The notes below the pieces were generated by a model that was not told where the DNA came from, made no database searches, and saw only the letters and a list, made by a program, of their open reading frames with translations. A stretch of DNA of 28,135 bases from CAZMRF01 sp964568735 (GTDB lineage Bacteria > Acidobacteriota > Polarisedimenticolia > JACPZX01): the NCBI GenBank assembly GCA_964568735.1, contig CAZMRF010000067.1, forward strand, positions 1 through 28,135, in the 5' to 3' direction. This document shows positions 7,916 through 15,837 of this stretch, piece after piece. The number at the start of each line of letters is the position of its first letter. Positions within the stretch are counted from its first letter, which is position 1. The translations under genes were made by a program, and so were the position numbers.

Positions 7916-9244
7916 TCAGAGCGTCTCTTTCAGGGCCTTCGCGGTGGAGACGGCCTCCGGAGTCTTCGGATCCTTCGGTGAGAGCTTGGCGAACTCCTCG
8001 AGGTGTGAAACCGCCCCCGGGATGTCGCCGAGTCCGATCAGCGTGTAGGCGAGCTGGTAGTGGGCCTGAGCGTGCTTCGGGTTCTTCTCCAGCACGCGCT
8101 CGTAGTAGAAGCGCGCCTTCTCCCGATCGTCCTTGTTGAAGGCGAGGTTTCCCAGGTTGTAGAAGGCCTGCCCCGACGGGTCCTTGTCGCCCATCCGCTG
8201 GTAGATCTCGGCCTCCTTCTGCCGATCTCCGGCGTCCTTGTAGATCTTCGCCAGGGCCTGGTAGGGCTCGAAGTTGTCGGGGTTCATCTCGATGAGCGCC
8301 TCGTAGGTGTCGATGGCGCGATCCGACTGCCCCGCCTCCATGTAGAAGTTGGCCAGGTTCTTGAGGACCGCCTCGCTGTCGGGGCTCAGGGCGAGCTCCC
8401 GCTCCATCTCGACGAGCGCCTCCTGATTCATCCCCTTCTTGTTGTAGACCCGTGCGAGGAAGAAGCTCACCCCGGGCTTCGTGGGGTCCATCTCCCGGGC
8501 CTTCTTCAGGGAAGCTTCGGCCGCGTCCAGCGATCCGGTCTCGAGGGAGGCCTTGCCGAGCTGGTAGTGGACCTCGACGAGATCCTCGGGCTTCTTGGTC
8601 TCCTCGACTGCGAGCGTCAGAAAGGGAATCGCGGGGCCGTAGCTCTCGTTCGCGATGAGGTCCATGCCCTTCTCGAGGTTGGACTTCTCGACCGGCGCCG
8701 CCGCCGCCGCCGGGGCGGCCTCCCCGCCTTCCGCGGCCCCGCCCTCACTCGCTCCTCGAAACTCGGCGTAGAGCTTGTTCGTGACGGCGGTGTGCTTGTC
8801 GGGCGTCGTCATCGTGAACTCGAACTCGTTCCTGGTCAGCGTCCCGACGTCGCCCGTCGCGTTCACCTTGACGACATCGTCGAACTCCTGCTTCTCGTCG
8901 TAGAAATAGGTCTGAAGGCTCTTGTCGCCCCTCGCGCCGGTGAGCGAGACGACCAGGCGGACCATGAGATATCCCTCCATCTCGGCCCACAGGATGTACC
9001 GGTCGGGAGGGAGCGACGTGTAGGTGAAGCGGCCCTTGGCGGAGGTGACGGCCGGACGGACCACGTTGTTCGTGGAGATGTCCTTGACGTAGACCTTGGC
9101 CCCCTTGAGAGGGGTGCCCGCCTCGTCCTGGACCACGCCCGTCATCTTGGCGACGACCTGCGCGGAGGCCGTTGTGGCACTCGAAAGGAGGACGGCAAGG
9201 CCCGAGAGGACCAGGATGGCGGCGACGGATCGAGGGGAACGCAT
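7916..9244 (-). CDS. Exported TPR protein with N-terminal carboxypeptidase-regulatory-like domain
   Basis: The 442-residue protein starts with a clear signal peptide (MRSPRSVAAILVLSGLAVLL, cleavage probably after TTASA). A beta-sandwich domain of the carboxypeptidase-regulatory type follows (about 30-105, with GVVQDEAGTPLKGAKVYV and GRFTYTSLPPDRYILWAE). After a spacer and an Ala/Glu-rich linker come about six TPR units (about 195-430), easily seen in repeats such as AFYNLGNLAFNKDDREKARF and AQAHYQLAYTLIGLGDIPGA. The ATG at 9244 has GGAGG seven bases upstream; the longer open frame to 9400 lacks both this site and a reason to precede the signal peptide. It probably acts in the periplasm as a protein-binding scaffold. 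No enzyme motif is visible. It is divergent from the kinase gene. Confidence 0.87.
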   Translation of the reverse strand: MRSPRSVAAILVLSGLAVLLSSATTASAQVVAKMTGVVQDEAGTPLKGAKVYVKDISTNNVVRPAVTSAKGRFTYTSLPPDRYILWAEMEGYLMVRLVVSLTGARGDKSLQTYFYDEKQEFDDVVKVNATGDVGTLTRNEFEFTMTTPDKHTAVTNKLYAEFRGASEGGAAEGGEAAPAAAAAPVEKSNLEKGMDLIANESYGPAIPFLTLAVEETKKPEDLVEVHYQLGKASLETGSLDAAEASLKKAREMDPTKPGVSFFLARVYNKKGMNQEALVEMERELALSPDSEAVLKNLANFYMEAGQSDRAIDTYEALIEMNPDNFEPYQALAKIYKDAGDRQKEAEIYQRMGDKDPSGQAFYNLGNLAFNKDDREKARFYYERVLEKNPKHAQAHYQLAYTLIGLGDIPGAVSHLEEFAKLSPKDPKTPEAVSTAKALKETL

Positions 9245-9292
9245 GGGCGGCCTCCAGAGGGCGTGCAGGCACCTGTTACTTCGCCCGGCCTC

Positions 9293-9322
9293 ATTATAAA
9301 AGAGGTCTCCGCGCCGCGGCAA
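9293..9322 (-). promoter_or_regulatory. Promoter of the exported TPR gene
   Basis: On the minus strand TTGCCG (9322-9317) is followed after 18 bases by a perfect TATAAT (9298-9293). The start codon at 9244 would be about 40 bases downstream of the transcription start. The AT-rich -10 stands out in a GC-rich region. Confidence 0.55.
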
Positions 9323-9338
9323 GAACGCGGGTGCGTGT

Positions 9339-9367
9339 TTGACAGCCCCCCGGGGCAGATGTAACTT
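9339..9367 (+). promoter_or_regulatory. Promoter candidate of the kinase operon
   Basis: TTGACA (9339-9344), a 17-base spacer and TAACTT (9362-9367) precede the kinase ATG by about 105 bases. It is divergent from the TPR gene promoter, and the two -35 boxes are only 16 bases apart, so one regulator could control both. Confidence 0.48.
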
Positions 9368-9472
9368 GGCGCCGCCCCGTGGTTTGCGCCGCTTCGCCAC
9401 GCCGGATTAGGCCATCCGAAGGGGCGACCCCGTTGCCTCCCTGCCTGGTCCCCCCGCAGGGGGTAGGAGTCC

Positions 9473-11468
9473 ATGGCCCTCCAGAAGCTCGGAAAATACG
9501 AGATCCGCAGCGAACTCGGCCGCGGGGCCATGGGCGTGGTCTACAAGGCCTACGACCCGATCCTCGAGCGCCAGGTGGCCCTCAAGACCATGATGGCCAC
9601 CATGGGCGGCATGGACGCGGAGAGCAAGTCCCGCTTCTACCGCGAGGCGCGATCCGCCGCCAAGCTCACCCACCGCAACATCGTCACGATTTTCGACATG
9701 GGCGAGGAGCAGGGGATCCCCTTCATCGCCATGGAGTACCTCGACGGGATCGATCTGCACCGCAAGCTCAAGTTCGGGGGGCCGCTCCCCCTGCGCGAGG
9801 GGCTCGACATCGTCAGCCAGGTCCTCCACGGACTCCACTACGCGCACCAGTACGAGATCGTTCACCGGGACATCAAGCCGGCCAACATCTACATCCTCAG
9901 AAANNNNNNNNNNGGCCAAGATCCTCGACTTCGGGATCGCGAAGCTGGCCTCCTCCGAGATGACCCGGACGGGCATGGTCCTGGGCACCGTGGATTACAT
10001 GTCCCCGGAGCAGATCCGCGCCGACAAGGCCGTGGACGGGCGCTCCGACCTCTTCTCGGCGGGCGTGATTCTCTACGAGTTCATCGCCGGCCGGCGCCCC
10101 TTCCCCGGCGAGACGATCACCTCGGTGATGTACAAGATTGTCCACGAGCCCCCGCCGACGCTCCCCCAGGATCGCCACCTGCCCGTGACGCTCACGGACA
10201 TCGTCGCGCGCGCCCTCGAGAAGGACCCCGGGAAGCGGTTCCGCAACGGCCAGGAGTTCGCCCAGGCCCTCGAAGGGGTCATCGGCGGGATCGACGCGGC
10301 CATCCCCACCATGAGGTTGGAAGGGGCCGGCGGCGACTCGAAGGCCCGTTTCGTGACGGCGAGGCGCCTCTTCGACTCCGGCTCCTTCCTGGACTCCGCC
10401 GCACTCCTCAAGCAGGTGATCGACCAGGATCCCTCCAACACCGACGCCATCCAGCTCATGTCCGTCGTGGAGCGCCGGGCATCGGGCGACGCCACGATGA
10501 TCCTGGAGGCCGAGCCGGAGGGCACTTCGCCCGTATCGCACAGCAGCAGCATCGAGGAGATCCTCGAGGAGGTCGAGGAGGAGCGCCGCCATTCCACGGC
10601 GTCCACGGGCCCGCGCAGTGAAGCCGGGGCCCGGGACCTGACGCTGCGGCTCGAGGACTCCGATATCGGCTCGGCCCCGCACGAGGCGCCCGGCACGGGG
10701 AGGCCTCCGGGAAAGCGGATGAGCGCCACCGAGATCATCGAGTCCCCCGAATCGGTGCCTCCGCCCCCTCCCGCGCCTTTACCGCCCGCTCGACCGGCAC
10801 CCAGGACGGCGCCCCCCGCAGGCCCGGCGCGCGCGCCTGTCGCGAAACGCCCGCCTCGCGGCGAGATCTCTCCGACGGCGATCATCGAAGCGCCGGAGGA
10901 GGCGGCCCAGGATCGCGCGGAGCCTTCAACGCCCATTCCAGCGGGCTCCCCCCGGGCAGCCGTCGCGTCCCAGCGGCCCGCCGCCCGCTCCGAGCCGGCG
11001 GCTCAGCCTCCTGCGAGGTCGATCTCTCCCGTGATGATCGGCGTCGCGGCCCTCGTCCTCGCCGGCGGGGGCATCGCCGCCTGGCTCGCTCTCCGAGGCG
11101 GGAGCGCGAAGGAGCCCGGCCAGTCGGTGACCGAAAGCCCCGCGCAGCTCTTCCCGACGGCCCCTCCCGCCGTCGCGGCACCTGCGTCCGGGTACGTGGC
11201 CGTGGATGCGCAGCCGTGGGCCCAGGTGGTCGAGGTACGCGACAATGCGACGGGAAAGATCGTGGACCTCGTTCAGGCAGGAGGCAGGGATGCCACGACT
11301 CCCCTGATGCTCTCGCTCGGTGAAGGCACCTACCAGATCACGCTCAGGCACCCCGAATACGGAGAAGTCTCGATCCCGGATGTTCGCGTCGCGGCCGGCC
11401 AGTCCACGGCGGTGACGCGCACGATGCCCGGTTTTTCGTACAGCTCGATGATGCCGTCGGCCCCTTGA
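9473..11468 (+). CDS. Transmembrane Ser/Thr protein kinase (Pkn/PknB type), interrupted by an assembly gap
   Basis: A Hanks-type kinase domain occupies roughly the first 270 residues: GRGAMG loop, K38 in VALKTM, HRDIKPAN with catalytic D133, then after the gap ILDFGIAKL, GTVDYMSPEQ and GRSDLFSAGVILYE. A helical, TPR-like stretch follows (FVTARRLFDSGSF to AIQLMSVV), then a long Pro/Ala-rich, charged juxtamembrane segment, one membrane helix (VMIGVAALVLAGGGIAAWLAL, nt about 11030-11095) and an extracytoplasmic beta domain resembling PEGA (GYVAVDAQPW to TAVTRTMPGF). Ten Ns at 9904-9913 shift the reading frame; both halves are otherwise open and align to one kinase, so this is an assembly artefact. 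The true insert must be a multiple of three. AGGAG lies just before the ATG. It is first in a plus-strand run with the barrel and TPR genes. Confidence 0.93.
9904..9913. other. Assembly gap (ten Ns) inside the kinase gene
   Basis: Ten undetermined bases lie between the catalytic loop and the DFG segment. Upstream and downstream frames are joined only if the real length is divisible by three. By comparison with the usual spacing between HRDxKPxN and DFG, six or nine bases is most likely. Confidence 0.95.
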
Positions 11469-11480
11469 GTTTTTCCCGGC

Positions 11481-11499
11481 GGCCGGCAAGACGCCGGCC
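11481..11499 (+). repeat. GC hairpin after the kinase gene
   Basis: GGCCGGC-AAGAC-GCCGGCC forms a perfect 7-bp stem with a 5-base loop, 12 bases after the kinase stop. No T-run follows, so it is not a standard intrinsic terminator. It could reduce read-through or protect the kinase mRNA 3' end. Confidence 0.45.
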
Positions 11500-11556
11500 A
11501 GCCCCAGTCGGAAACAGAACCAGTCGACTGTTGACCGAAATGGAGGATGGCTCGTG

Positions 11557-12876
11557 ATGCAGCTCAGCAGAAGCAGGTGGATGCAGTGCCTCCTGGTGAT
11601 CGCCATCGCCGTCGCGGCGGCCCCGGAGGTGCGGGCAGTAACCGACGAGGAGATCTTCAGGGACTTCCGCTTCAACCTCTCCAACCCCGGCGCGCGGTCG
11701 CTCGGCCTGGGCGGCGCCTTCATCGCGGTGGCCGATGACGCCACGGCGGCGCTGGCGAACCCCGCGGGCCTGATGCTCCTGGAGAAGCCCGAGTTCTTCA
11801 CGGAGATCAGGGACAGGGTGACTGACGACTCGGAAATCAATCAGACGCTGCCTCCCGCAACGACCATCGATGCGGCCACCTTCCCCGGCGCGGTGTTCAG
11901 CCCGTCCTTCATCTCGTACGTGTATCCCTTCGAGCGCTTCGCCGTGGGCGTGTCGCGCGTGGAGCTGAACAAGGCCGAAAACGTCACCTTCAACCAGAAC
12001 ACCACGTTCTTCGATCCCAACGCTGCCGCTCCCCAGATCCTCGATGCGACCGGGAGGATCACGACGGATCTCTCTGAGTGGAACATCTCCGGCGCGGTCA
12101 AGCTGCACGAAAGGCTCTCGTTCGGGGTCAGCGCCGCGATCGGAATCCTCGACATCACTTCCAACGTCAGGAGCACGTTCACGGATCCCGACCCGAACTC
12201 GACCTCCTTCGGCATCCCCGAGACGATCTTCGAGACGGACATCAACGACAACGACACGGACATCTCGTTCAACGCCGGGCTGCACTGGAGGCCCATGGAC
12301 CAGCTCTCCTTCGGCGCCGTCTACCGGGGCGGGCTGAAGTTCACGGTCTCGGAGACCATGGTCGATCCCTACTTCGGAGGCGCCTACGCAACGTTCATCG
12401 GCGCCCCCCTCGACACAACCTTCAACACTCCGGACTCGTATGGAGCCGGCGTGTCGTGGCAGCCGATGCCGGCCCTGACGATCTCCGCCGACTGGGTCCA
12501 CATCGAGTACACGGACCTGCTCGATGGATTCCAGGCGGGAGTCAACATCCTCAACTTCATCAACAAGAACGCGAACTTCACGATCGAGGACGCCGACGAG
12601 GCCCACCTCGGCGCGGAGTACGTCTTCACGGCGGGATCGGTCCCCATCGCCGCGCGCGTGGGCGCCTACACGGATCACAACAGCCGGGTCTTCGCTGACT
12701 TCGACCAGGGTGTCTCGAGCTTCTCGGACAACGATACGTTTCCGGAGCGGGACACCGAGACGCACGTCACCGTGGGAACCGGAGTCGTGGTGCAAGGGAA
12801 GTTCCAGCTCGATGCCGCGGCCGACTTCAGCGGCATCGGAAACGAGTACGTGCTTTCGACGATATTCAGGTTCTGA
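11557..12876 (+). CDS. Outer-membrane beta-barrel protein (OMPP1/FadL-like)
   Basis: The 439-residue protein has a signal peptide (SRSRWMQCLLVIAIAVAAAP, cut probably after VRA). The mature start holds the motif NPGARSLGLGGAFIAVADD and then ALANPAGL, typical of OMPP1/FadL/TodX-type barrels and their PorV-like relatives. The rest shows alternating polar/hydrophobic strands (WNISGAVKLHERLSFGVSAA, SFGAVYRGGLKFTVS, AGVSWQPMPALTISADWVHI) and acidic Asp/Asn-rich loops. The last residues, STIFRF, end in phenylalanine, the usual BAM recognition signal. FadL members pass hydrophobic molecules through the outer membrane; whether this one does is unknown. GGAGG at 11542-11546 serves either a GTG at 11554 or the ATG at 11557; I used the ATG. 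It follows the kinase gene by 88 bases. Confidence 0.87.
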   Translation: MQLSRSRWMQCLLVIAIAVAAAPEVRAVTDEEIFRDFRFNLSNPGARSLGLGGAFIAVADDATAALANPAGLMLLEKPEFFTEIRDRVTDDSEINQTLPPATTIDAATFPGAVFSPSFISYVYPFERFAVGVSRVELNKAENVTFNQNTTFFDPNAAAPQILDATGRITTDLSEWNISGAVKLHERLSFGVSAAIGILDITSNVRSTFTDPDPNSTSFGIPETIFETDINDNDTDISFNAGLHWRPMDQLSFGAVYRGGLKFTVSETMVDPYFGGAYATFIGAPLDTTFNTPDSYGAGVSWQPMPALTISADWVHIEYTDLLDGFQAGVNILNFINKNANFTIEDADEAHLGAEYVFTAGSVPIAARVGAYTDHNSRVFADFDQGVSSFSDNDTFPERDTETHVTVGTGVVVQGKFQLDAAADFSGIGNEYVLSTIFRF

Positions 12877-12882
12877 GCCGCA

Positions 12883-12913
12883 GGGGCGCTCCTCCCGCCG
12901 GGAGGGGCGCCCC
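12883..12913 (+). repeat. Long GC hairpin between barrel and TPR genes
   Basis: Two 14-base arms (12883-12896 and 12900-12913) pair fully, with one T-G wobble, around a 3-base loop. This is an exceptionally stable stem. It begins six bases after the barrel gene stop. There is no T-tract after it, so it may be a rho-aided terminator or an mRNA-stabilising or processing element that sets different levels for the barrel and the downstream genes. Confidence 0.65.
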
Positions 12914-12980
12914 GCACCTGCTCGGGGACTCCCCTGCCTCCCGGGCGGTGAAAGAGCCTTCTCGCCACGGGGAGAAAATC

Positions 12981-13808
12981 ATGAACGCATGGAAGGGGCG
13001 GAGATCCGACATCCTCGCGCTGCGTGCGGTGATCTGGATGCTTTCCGCTCCGCTCGTGCTCGTCCTCACACTCTCCGGCGCGGCCGCGGCTACACCGGAA
13101 GAGCCTTCCGCCGGCGGTCCCCCCTGGTTCGAAGCCTACCGGCAGGCGGTCGTCCACGCCGATCTGGAGGAGTGGGGGGCGGTCGAAGAGAGCATCCGCA
13201 CGGCCATCGCCCTGAACCCCAGGCCCCAGAGGAACGTGCGGATCTACGGCATGTGGCACACCTCCTACACGCCCTGGTTCTACCTCGGCCTCTCGGAGTA
13301 CAGGCAGGGTCGCTACGAGGAGGCGATGATCAGCTTCCGCAAGGAAGAGGAGGCCGGGGTCATCCAGCACGATCCTGTCGCCTACCTGAGAATGAGGAAG
13401 CTCATCGCTTCCGGCCAGGCCGGCCCTCCCCCGCCGCCCTCCCAGCCATCACCGAAGCCGGTCGGTGCGCCCGATGCAGCTCCCCGCTCGCTGCCAGCCA
13501 GCGCGGAGCCGGGGCCCGTCATCGCCGGGCTGCAGGCCTTCTTCCGGGGCGACTACGACGGATCCATCGCCGACTTCCAGGAAGCGATGAAGCAGGGGAA
13601 GGGCAGCGACCTGACTCTGCACCTCTACCTCGGGATGGCCTACGCAGGGAAGGCCTCCTCCGACAAGGGCCATCGCACGATCTGGGAGAACCTGGCCTAC
13701 CTCGAGTTCCAGCGCGTGCACGAGCTGGATCCCGGGTATAGACTCTCGCCCGGCATCTTCTCCGAGGAAATGATGGACCTCTTCGATCGCGCGGGAGCCT
13801 CCCGATGA
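12981..13808 (+). CDS. Exported TPR-like protein, shorter paralogue of the next gene
   Basis: No named family is recognised. The 275-residue protein has a basic N-terminus and a hydrophobic segment (about 20-36, WMLSAPLVLVLTLSGAAAA), most likely a signal peptide. Two helical modules follow: an N-terminal one (about 46-135) containing YTPWFYLGLSEYRQGRYEEA, and a C-terminal one (about 180-270) containing LQAFFRGDYDGSIADFQEA and LHLYLGMAYAGKA, separated by a Pro-rich linker. Both modules match, in order, the modules at the two ends of the following protein. The ATG at 12981 has GGGGAG eight bases upstream; a GTG at 12948 would add 11 residues. The stop overlaps the next start (ATGA), so the pair is translationally coupled. 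It is probably a periplasmic scaffold or binding protein. Confidence 0.75.
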   Translation: MNAWKGRRSDILALRAVIWMLSAPLVLVLTLSGAAAATPEEPSAGGPPWFEAYRQAVVHADLEEWGAVEESIRTAIALNPRPQRNVRIYGMWHTSYTPWFYLGLSEYRQGRYEEAMISFRKEEEAGVIQHDPVAYLRMRKLIASGQAGPPPPPSQPSPKPVGAPDAAPRSLPASAEPGPVIAGLQAFFRGDYDGSIADFQEAMKQGKGSDLTLHLYLGMAYAGKASSDKGHRTIWENLAYLEFQRVHELDPGYRLSPGIFSEEMMDLFDRAGASR

Positions 13809-15304
13809 CCCGCACCCGAGCCGGCGCGAGCGGCCTCGCGAGCCTGGGGATCGTCCTCCTGATCCTCGCCTCCTCCCCGGCCCTCGCCGGGTGGCAGGAG
13901 GACTACAAGGACGCGCGCACGGCCCTGAACGAGGGGAAGCACAACAAGGCCGAGAATCTCTTCCGCTCCGCCATCGCGCAGAAGGGCGCCGAGAAGGCCA
14001 ACGCCATCAAGGCCAGCGGCATGTTCTTCGAGCCCTACCTTCCCCACTTCTACCTGGGGATGACCCTCTTCCAGCAGAAGAGCTACGCGGAGGCCGCGAG
14101 GGAGTTCGACCTCAGCGAGTCGCAGGGCGTCGTCGTCAAGGATGCCGCGCTCATGGCGCAGCTCTCGCAGATGCGATCGACCGCGAAGAGCCTGGCCCAG
14201 GCCGCGGCGCCTCCCTCCCCGCCTCCTCCGGCCCCTCCGCCTTCGACCATCTCCGAGGCTCCGCCGCCCCCGGCCGAAGGGGCCGGGCAGACGGGAACTC
14301 CGACACAAGGCGGAGCCGCCGCGAAGCCCGAGACGGGCAAGCAGACGGAGCCGCCTTCCGCGATCAAGGGCGGCGGCTCGAAGCCAGGACAGCCCCCCTC
14401 GCAGGGCGGACGCGTCACCGCGGAGCCGCTTCCCTCGGCACCGAAGCCGCCCGCGCCCACCGGACCGGATCCGGCGCTCACGCGCGCGATCGACGCTGCA
14501 GCTTCAGACATCGCCGCGGCGCAGAAGCTGGCCGCGGAGTCCGGTGACCTGCTGGCCCCGGCCGAGAAGGACCAGCTCGCCTCCGCGGCCTCGGCGATCC
14601 TCAAGGCGGGAACGCCCGCGGAGGCTCAGTTCAGCCACGAGAAGCTGCGCGCCCTTCGCGCCGACCTCGGCCGGAGAGCCGATCAGCGCCGGCAGGAAAG
14701 GGAGGCGAATGCCGCCCTCGAGGTGGCGCGCAAGGAGACGGCCGGGGTGCTCCGTGACGCGGAGGCCTTGATGGCCGACAGCCGCGCCGGCCTCAAGCCC
14801 TCGGAGAGAGGACGGCTGACCCAGGAGATCGCTTCGCTGCGCGAAGCCAGGTCGGCCGATGATGCGAGGAAGGCGGCGCGGACGGTCCGCGCCGACGTCT
14901 CTGGAATGCGCAAGGTGCTTCAGGAGCGCGCAGCTCAGGCCGCGCAGCCGCCGAAGCCTTCGGGGCCGGATCCCGCCATCGCCGCGGCGCGCCGCGATTA
15001 CGCGGCGGGGGTCGAGGCCTACTTCGGCGGGGATTTCGATCGCGCGATCCCCGCGCTCGTGAAGGCCGGCGACGCCATCCAGGACGATCCCGGGATCCAT
15101 GCGCTTCTCGGCAGCGCGCTCTACAAGCGCTACCTCCTCACGCGCCCCGAGGACCCTTCTCTGAAGGCGCGGGCCGAGGAGGCCTTCCGCACGGCGCTCG
15201 GCATCCGGCCCGGCCTCACGCTCGACGCGAAGTACTACCCCCCCAAGGTCATCGCCCTCTTCAAGCAGGTCGCCGCCGGGTCAAGGGGCCCTTCGGGCCA
15301 ATGA
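13805..15304 (+). CDS. Exported TPR/coiled-coil protein, paralogue with a long central insert
   Basis: No named family is recognised. The 499 residues start with a signal peptide (LASLGIVLLILASSPALAG). The N-terminal module (about 28-130) carries MFFEPYLPHFYLGMTLFQQK and FDLSESQGVVVKD. A Pro/Gly/Ala-rich linker (about 135-225) has low complexity. An Ala/Glu/Arg/Lys-rich helical region (about 228-380), probably coiled coil, follows. The C-terminal TPR-like module (about 395-490) contains GVEAYFGGDFDRAIPALVKA and ends in LDAKYYPPKVIALFKQV. The two end modules are related to those of the upstream protein, which lacks the coiled coil. The start overlaps the upstream stop by four bases and its own stop overlaps the thioesterase start by four. 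It is likely periplasmic, with the Pro-rich and helical parts able to span distance. Confidence 0.75.
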   Translation: MTRTRAGASGLASLGIVLLILASSPALAGWQEDYKDARTALNEGKHNKAENLFRSAIAQKGAEKANAIKASGMFFEPYLPHFYLGMTLFQQKSYAEAAREFDLSESQGVVVKDAALMAQLSQMRSTAKSLAQAAAPPSPPPPAPPPSTISEAPPPPAEGAGQTGTPTQGGAAAKPETGKQTEPPSAIKGGGSKPGQPPSQGGRVTAEPLPSAPKPPAPTGPDPALTRAIDAAASDIAAAQKLAAESGDLLAPAEKDQLASAASAILKAGTPAEAQFSHEKLRALRADLGRRADQRRQEREANAALEVARKETAGVLRDAEALMADSRAGLKPSERGRLTQEIASLREARSADDARKAARTVRADVSGMRKVLQERAAQAAQPPKPSGPDPAIAAARRDYAAGVEAYFGGDFDRAIPALVKAGDAIQDDPGIHALLGSALYKRYLLTRPEDPSLKARAEEAFRTALGIRPGLTLDAKYYPPKVIALFKQVAAGSRGPSGQ

Positions 15305-15837
15305 GCCGGGCCGCCGCACGGCCTGCAGGCCGCCGCACGGTGGACTCCCGCGTCGAGATCTCCGAGCTGGTGATGCCCCAGGACGCGAACGTCCTCGGCT
15401 CGGTCTTCGGCGGGCGCGTCATGGCGCTCATCGACAAGGCGGGAGCGATGGTGGCCCTCCGCCATTGCCGCTCCACCGTCGTGACCGCATCGGTGGACAG
15501 CCTCGACTTCATCTCGCCGCTCAAGCTCGGCGACATCATGATCTTCCGGGCGCGAATGACCGCCGTCTTCTCCAGCAGCATGGAGATCCTCGTGGACGTC
15601 TTCGGGGAGGACCCCCTCACGGGCGTCTGCGAGCTGACGACCACGGCCTTCGTCACGATGGTCTGCCTGGGGCCCGACGGGCGCCCGAGGCCGGCTCCTC
15701 CTCTGATCCTCGAGGGCGACGCCGAGAGGGCCGAGGCGGCCCGCGCCGACGAGCGGCGCAAGGCCCGCCTCGCCCGCCGCCATCTCTTCCCGGGCGGGGG
15801 AACTAGAAGAAGATCGGGCGGCCGAGCCCGCGGGTGA
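15301..15837 (+). CDS. Acyl-CoA thioesterase, hotdog fold (YciA/BACH-like)
   Basis: The 178-residue protein is a single hotdog domain of the acyl-CoA hydrolase type, which releases free fatty acid from acyl-CoA in the cytoplasm. The signature VLGSVFGGRVMALIDKAGA (about residues 31-49) includes the catalytic aspartate region, and VVTASVDSLDFISPLKLGDI (about 60-79) with TTTAFVTMVCLGPDGRP (about 114-130) matches the later strands. After residue 145 the chain becomes charged and ends in an Arg/Gly-rich tail. The start overlaps the upstream TPR gene stop (ATGA) and has no independent Shine-Dalgarno site, so it relies on coupling. The last 35 bases overlap the 3' end of the opposing phosphofructokinase gene. 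An acyl-CoA enzyme co-translated with periplasmic TPR genes next to a FadL-like barrel hints at fatty-acid handling, but this is inference. Confidence 0.88.
   Translation: MSRAAARPAGRRTVDSRVEISELVMPQDANVLGSVFGGRVMALIDKAGAMVALRHCRSTVVTASVDSLDFISPLKLGDIMIFRARMTAVFSSSMEILVDVFGEDPLTGVCELTTTAFVTMVCLGPDGRPRPAPPLILEGDAERAEAARADERRKARLARRHLFPGGGTRRRSGGRARG

Noticed and set aside
9960..11468. The kinase 3' part as an independent gene starting at ATG 9960
   Set aside because: That ATG lies between the DFG and SPE motifs of a kinase domain whose other half is directly upstream; the break is due to the N gap.
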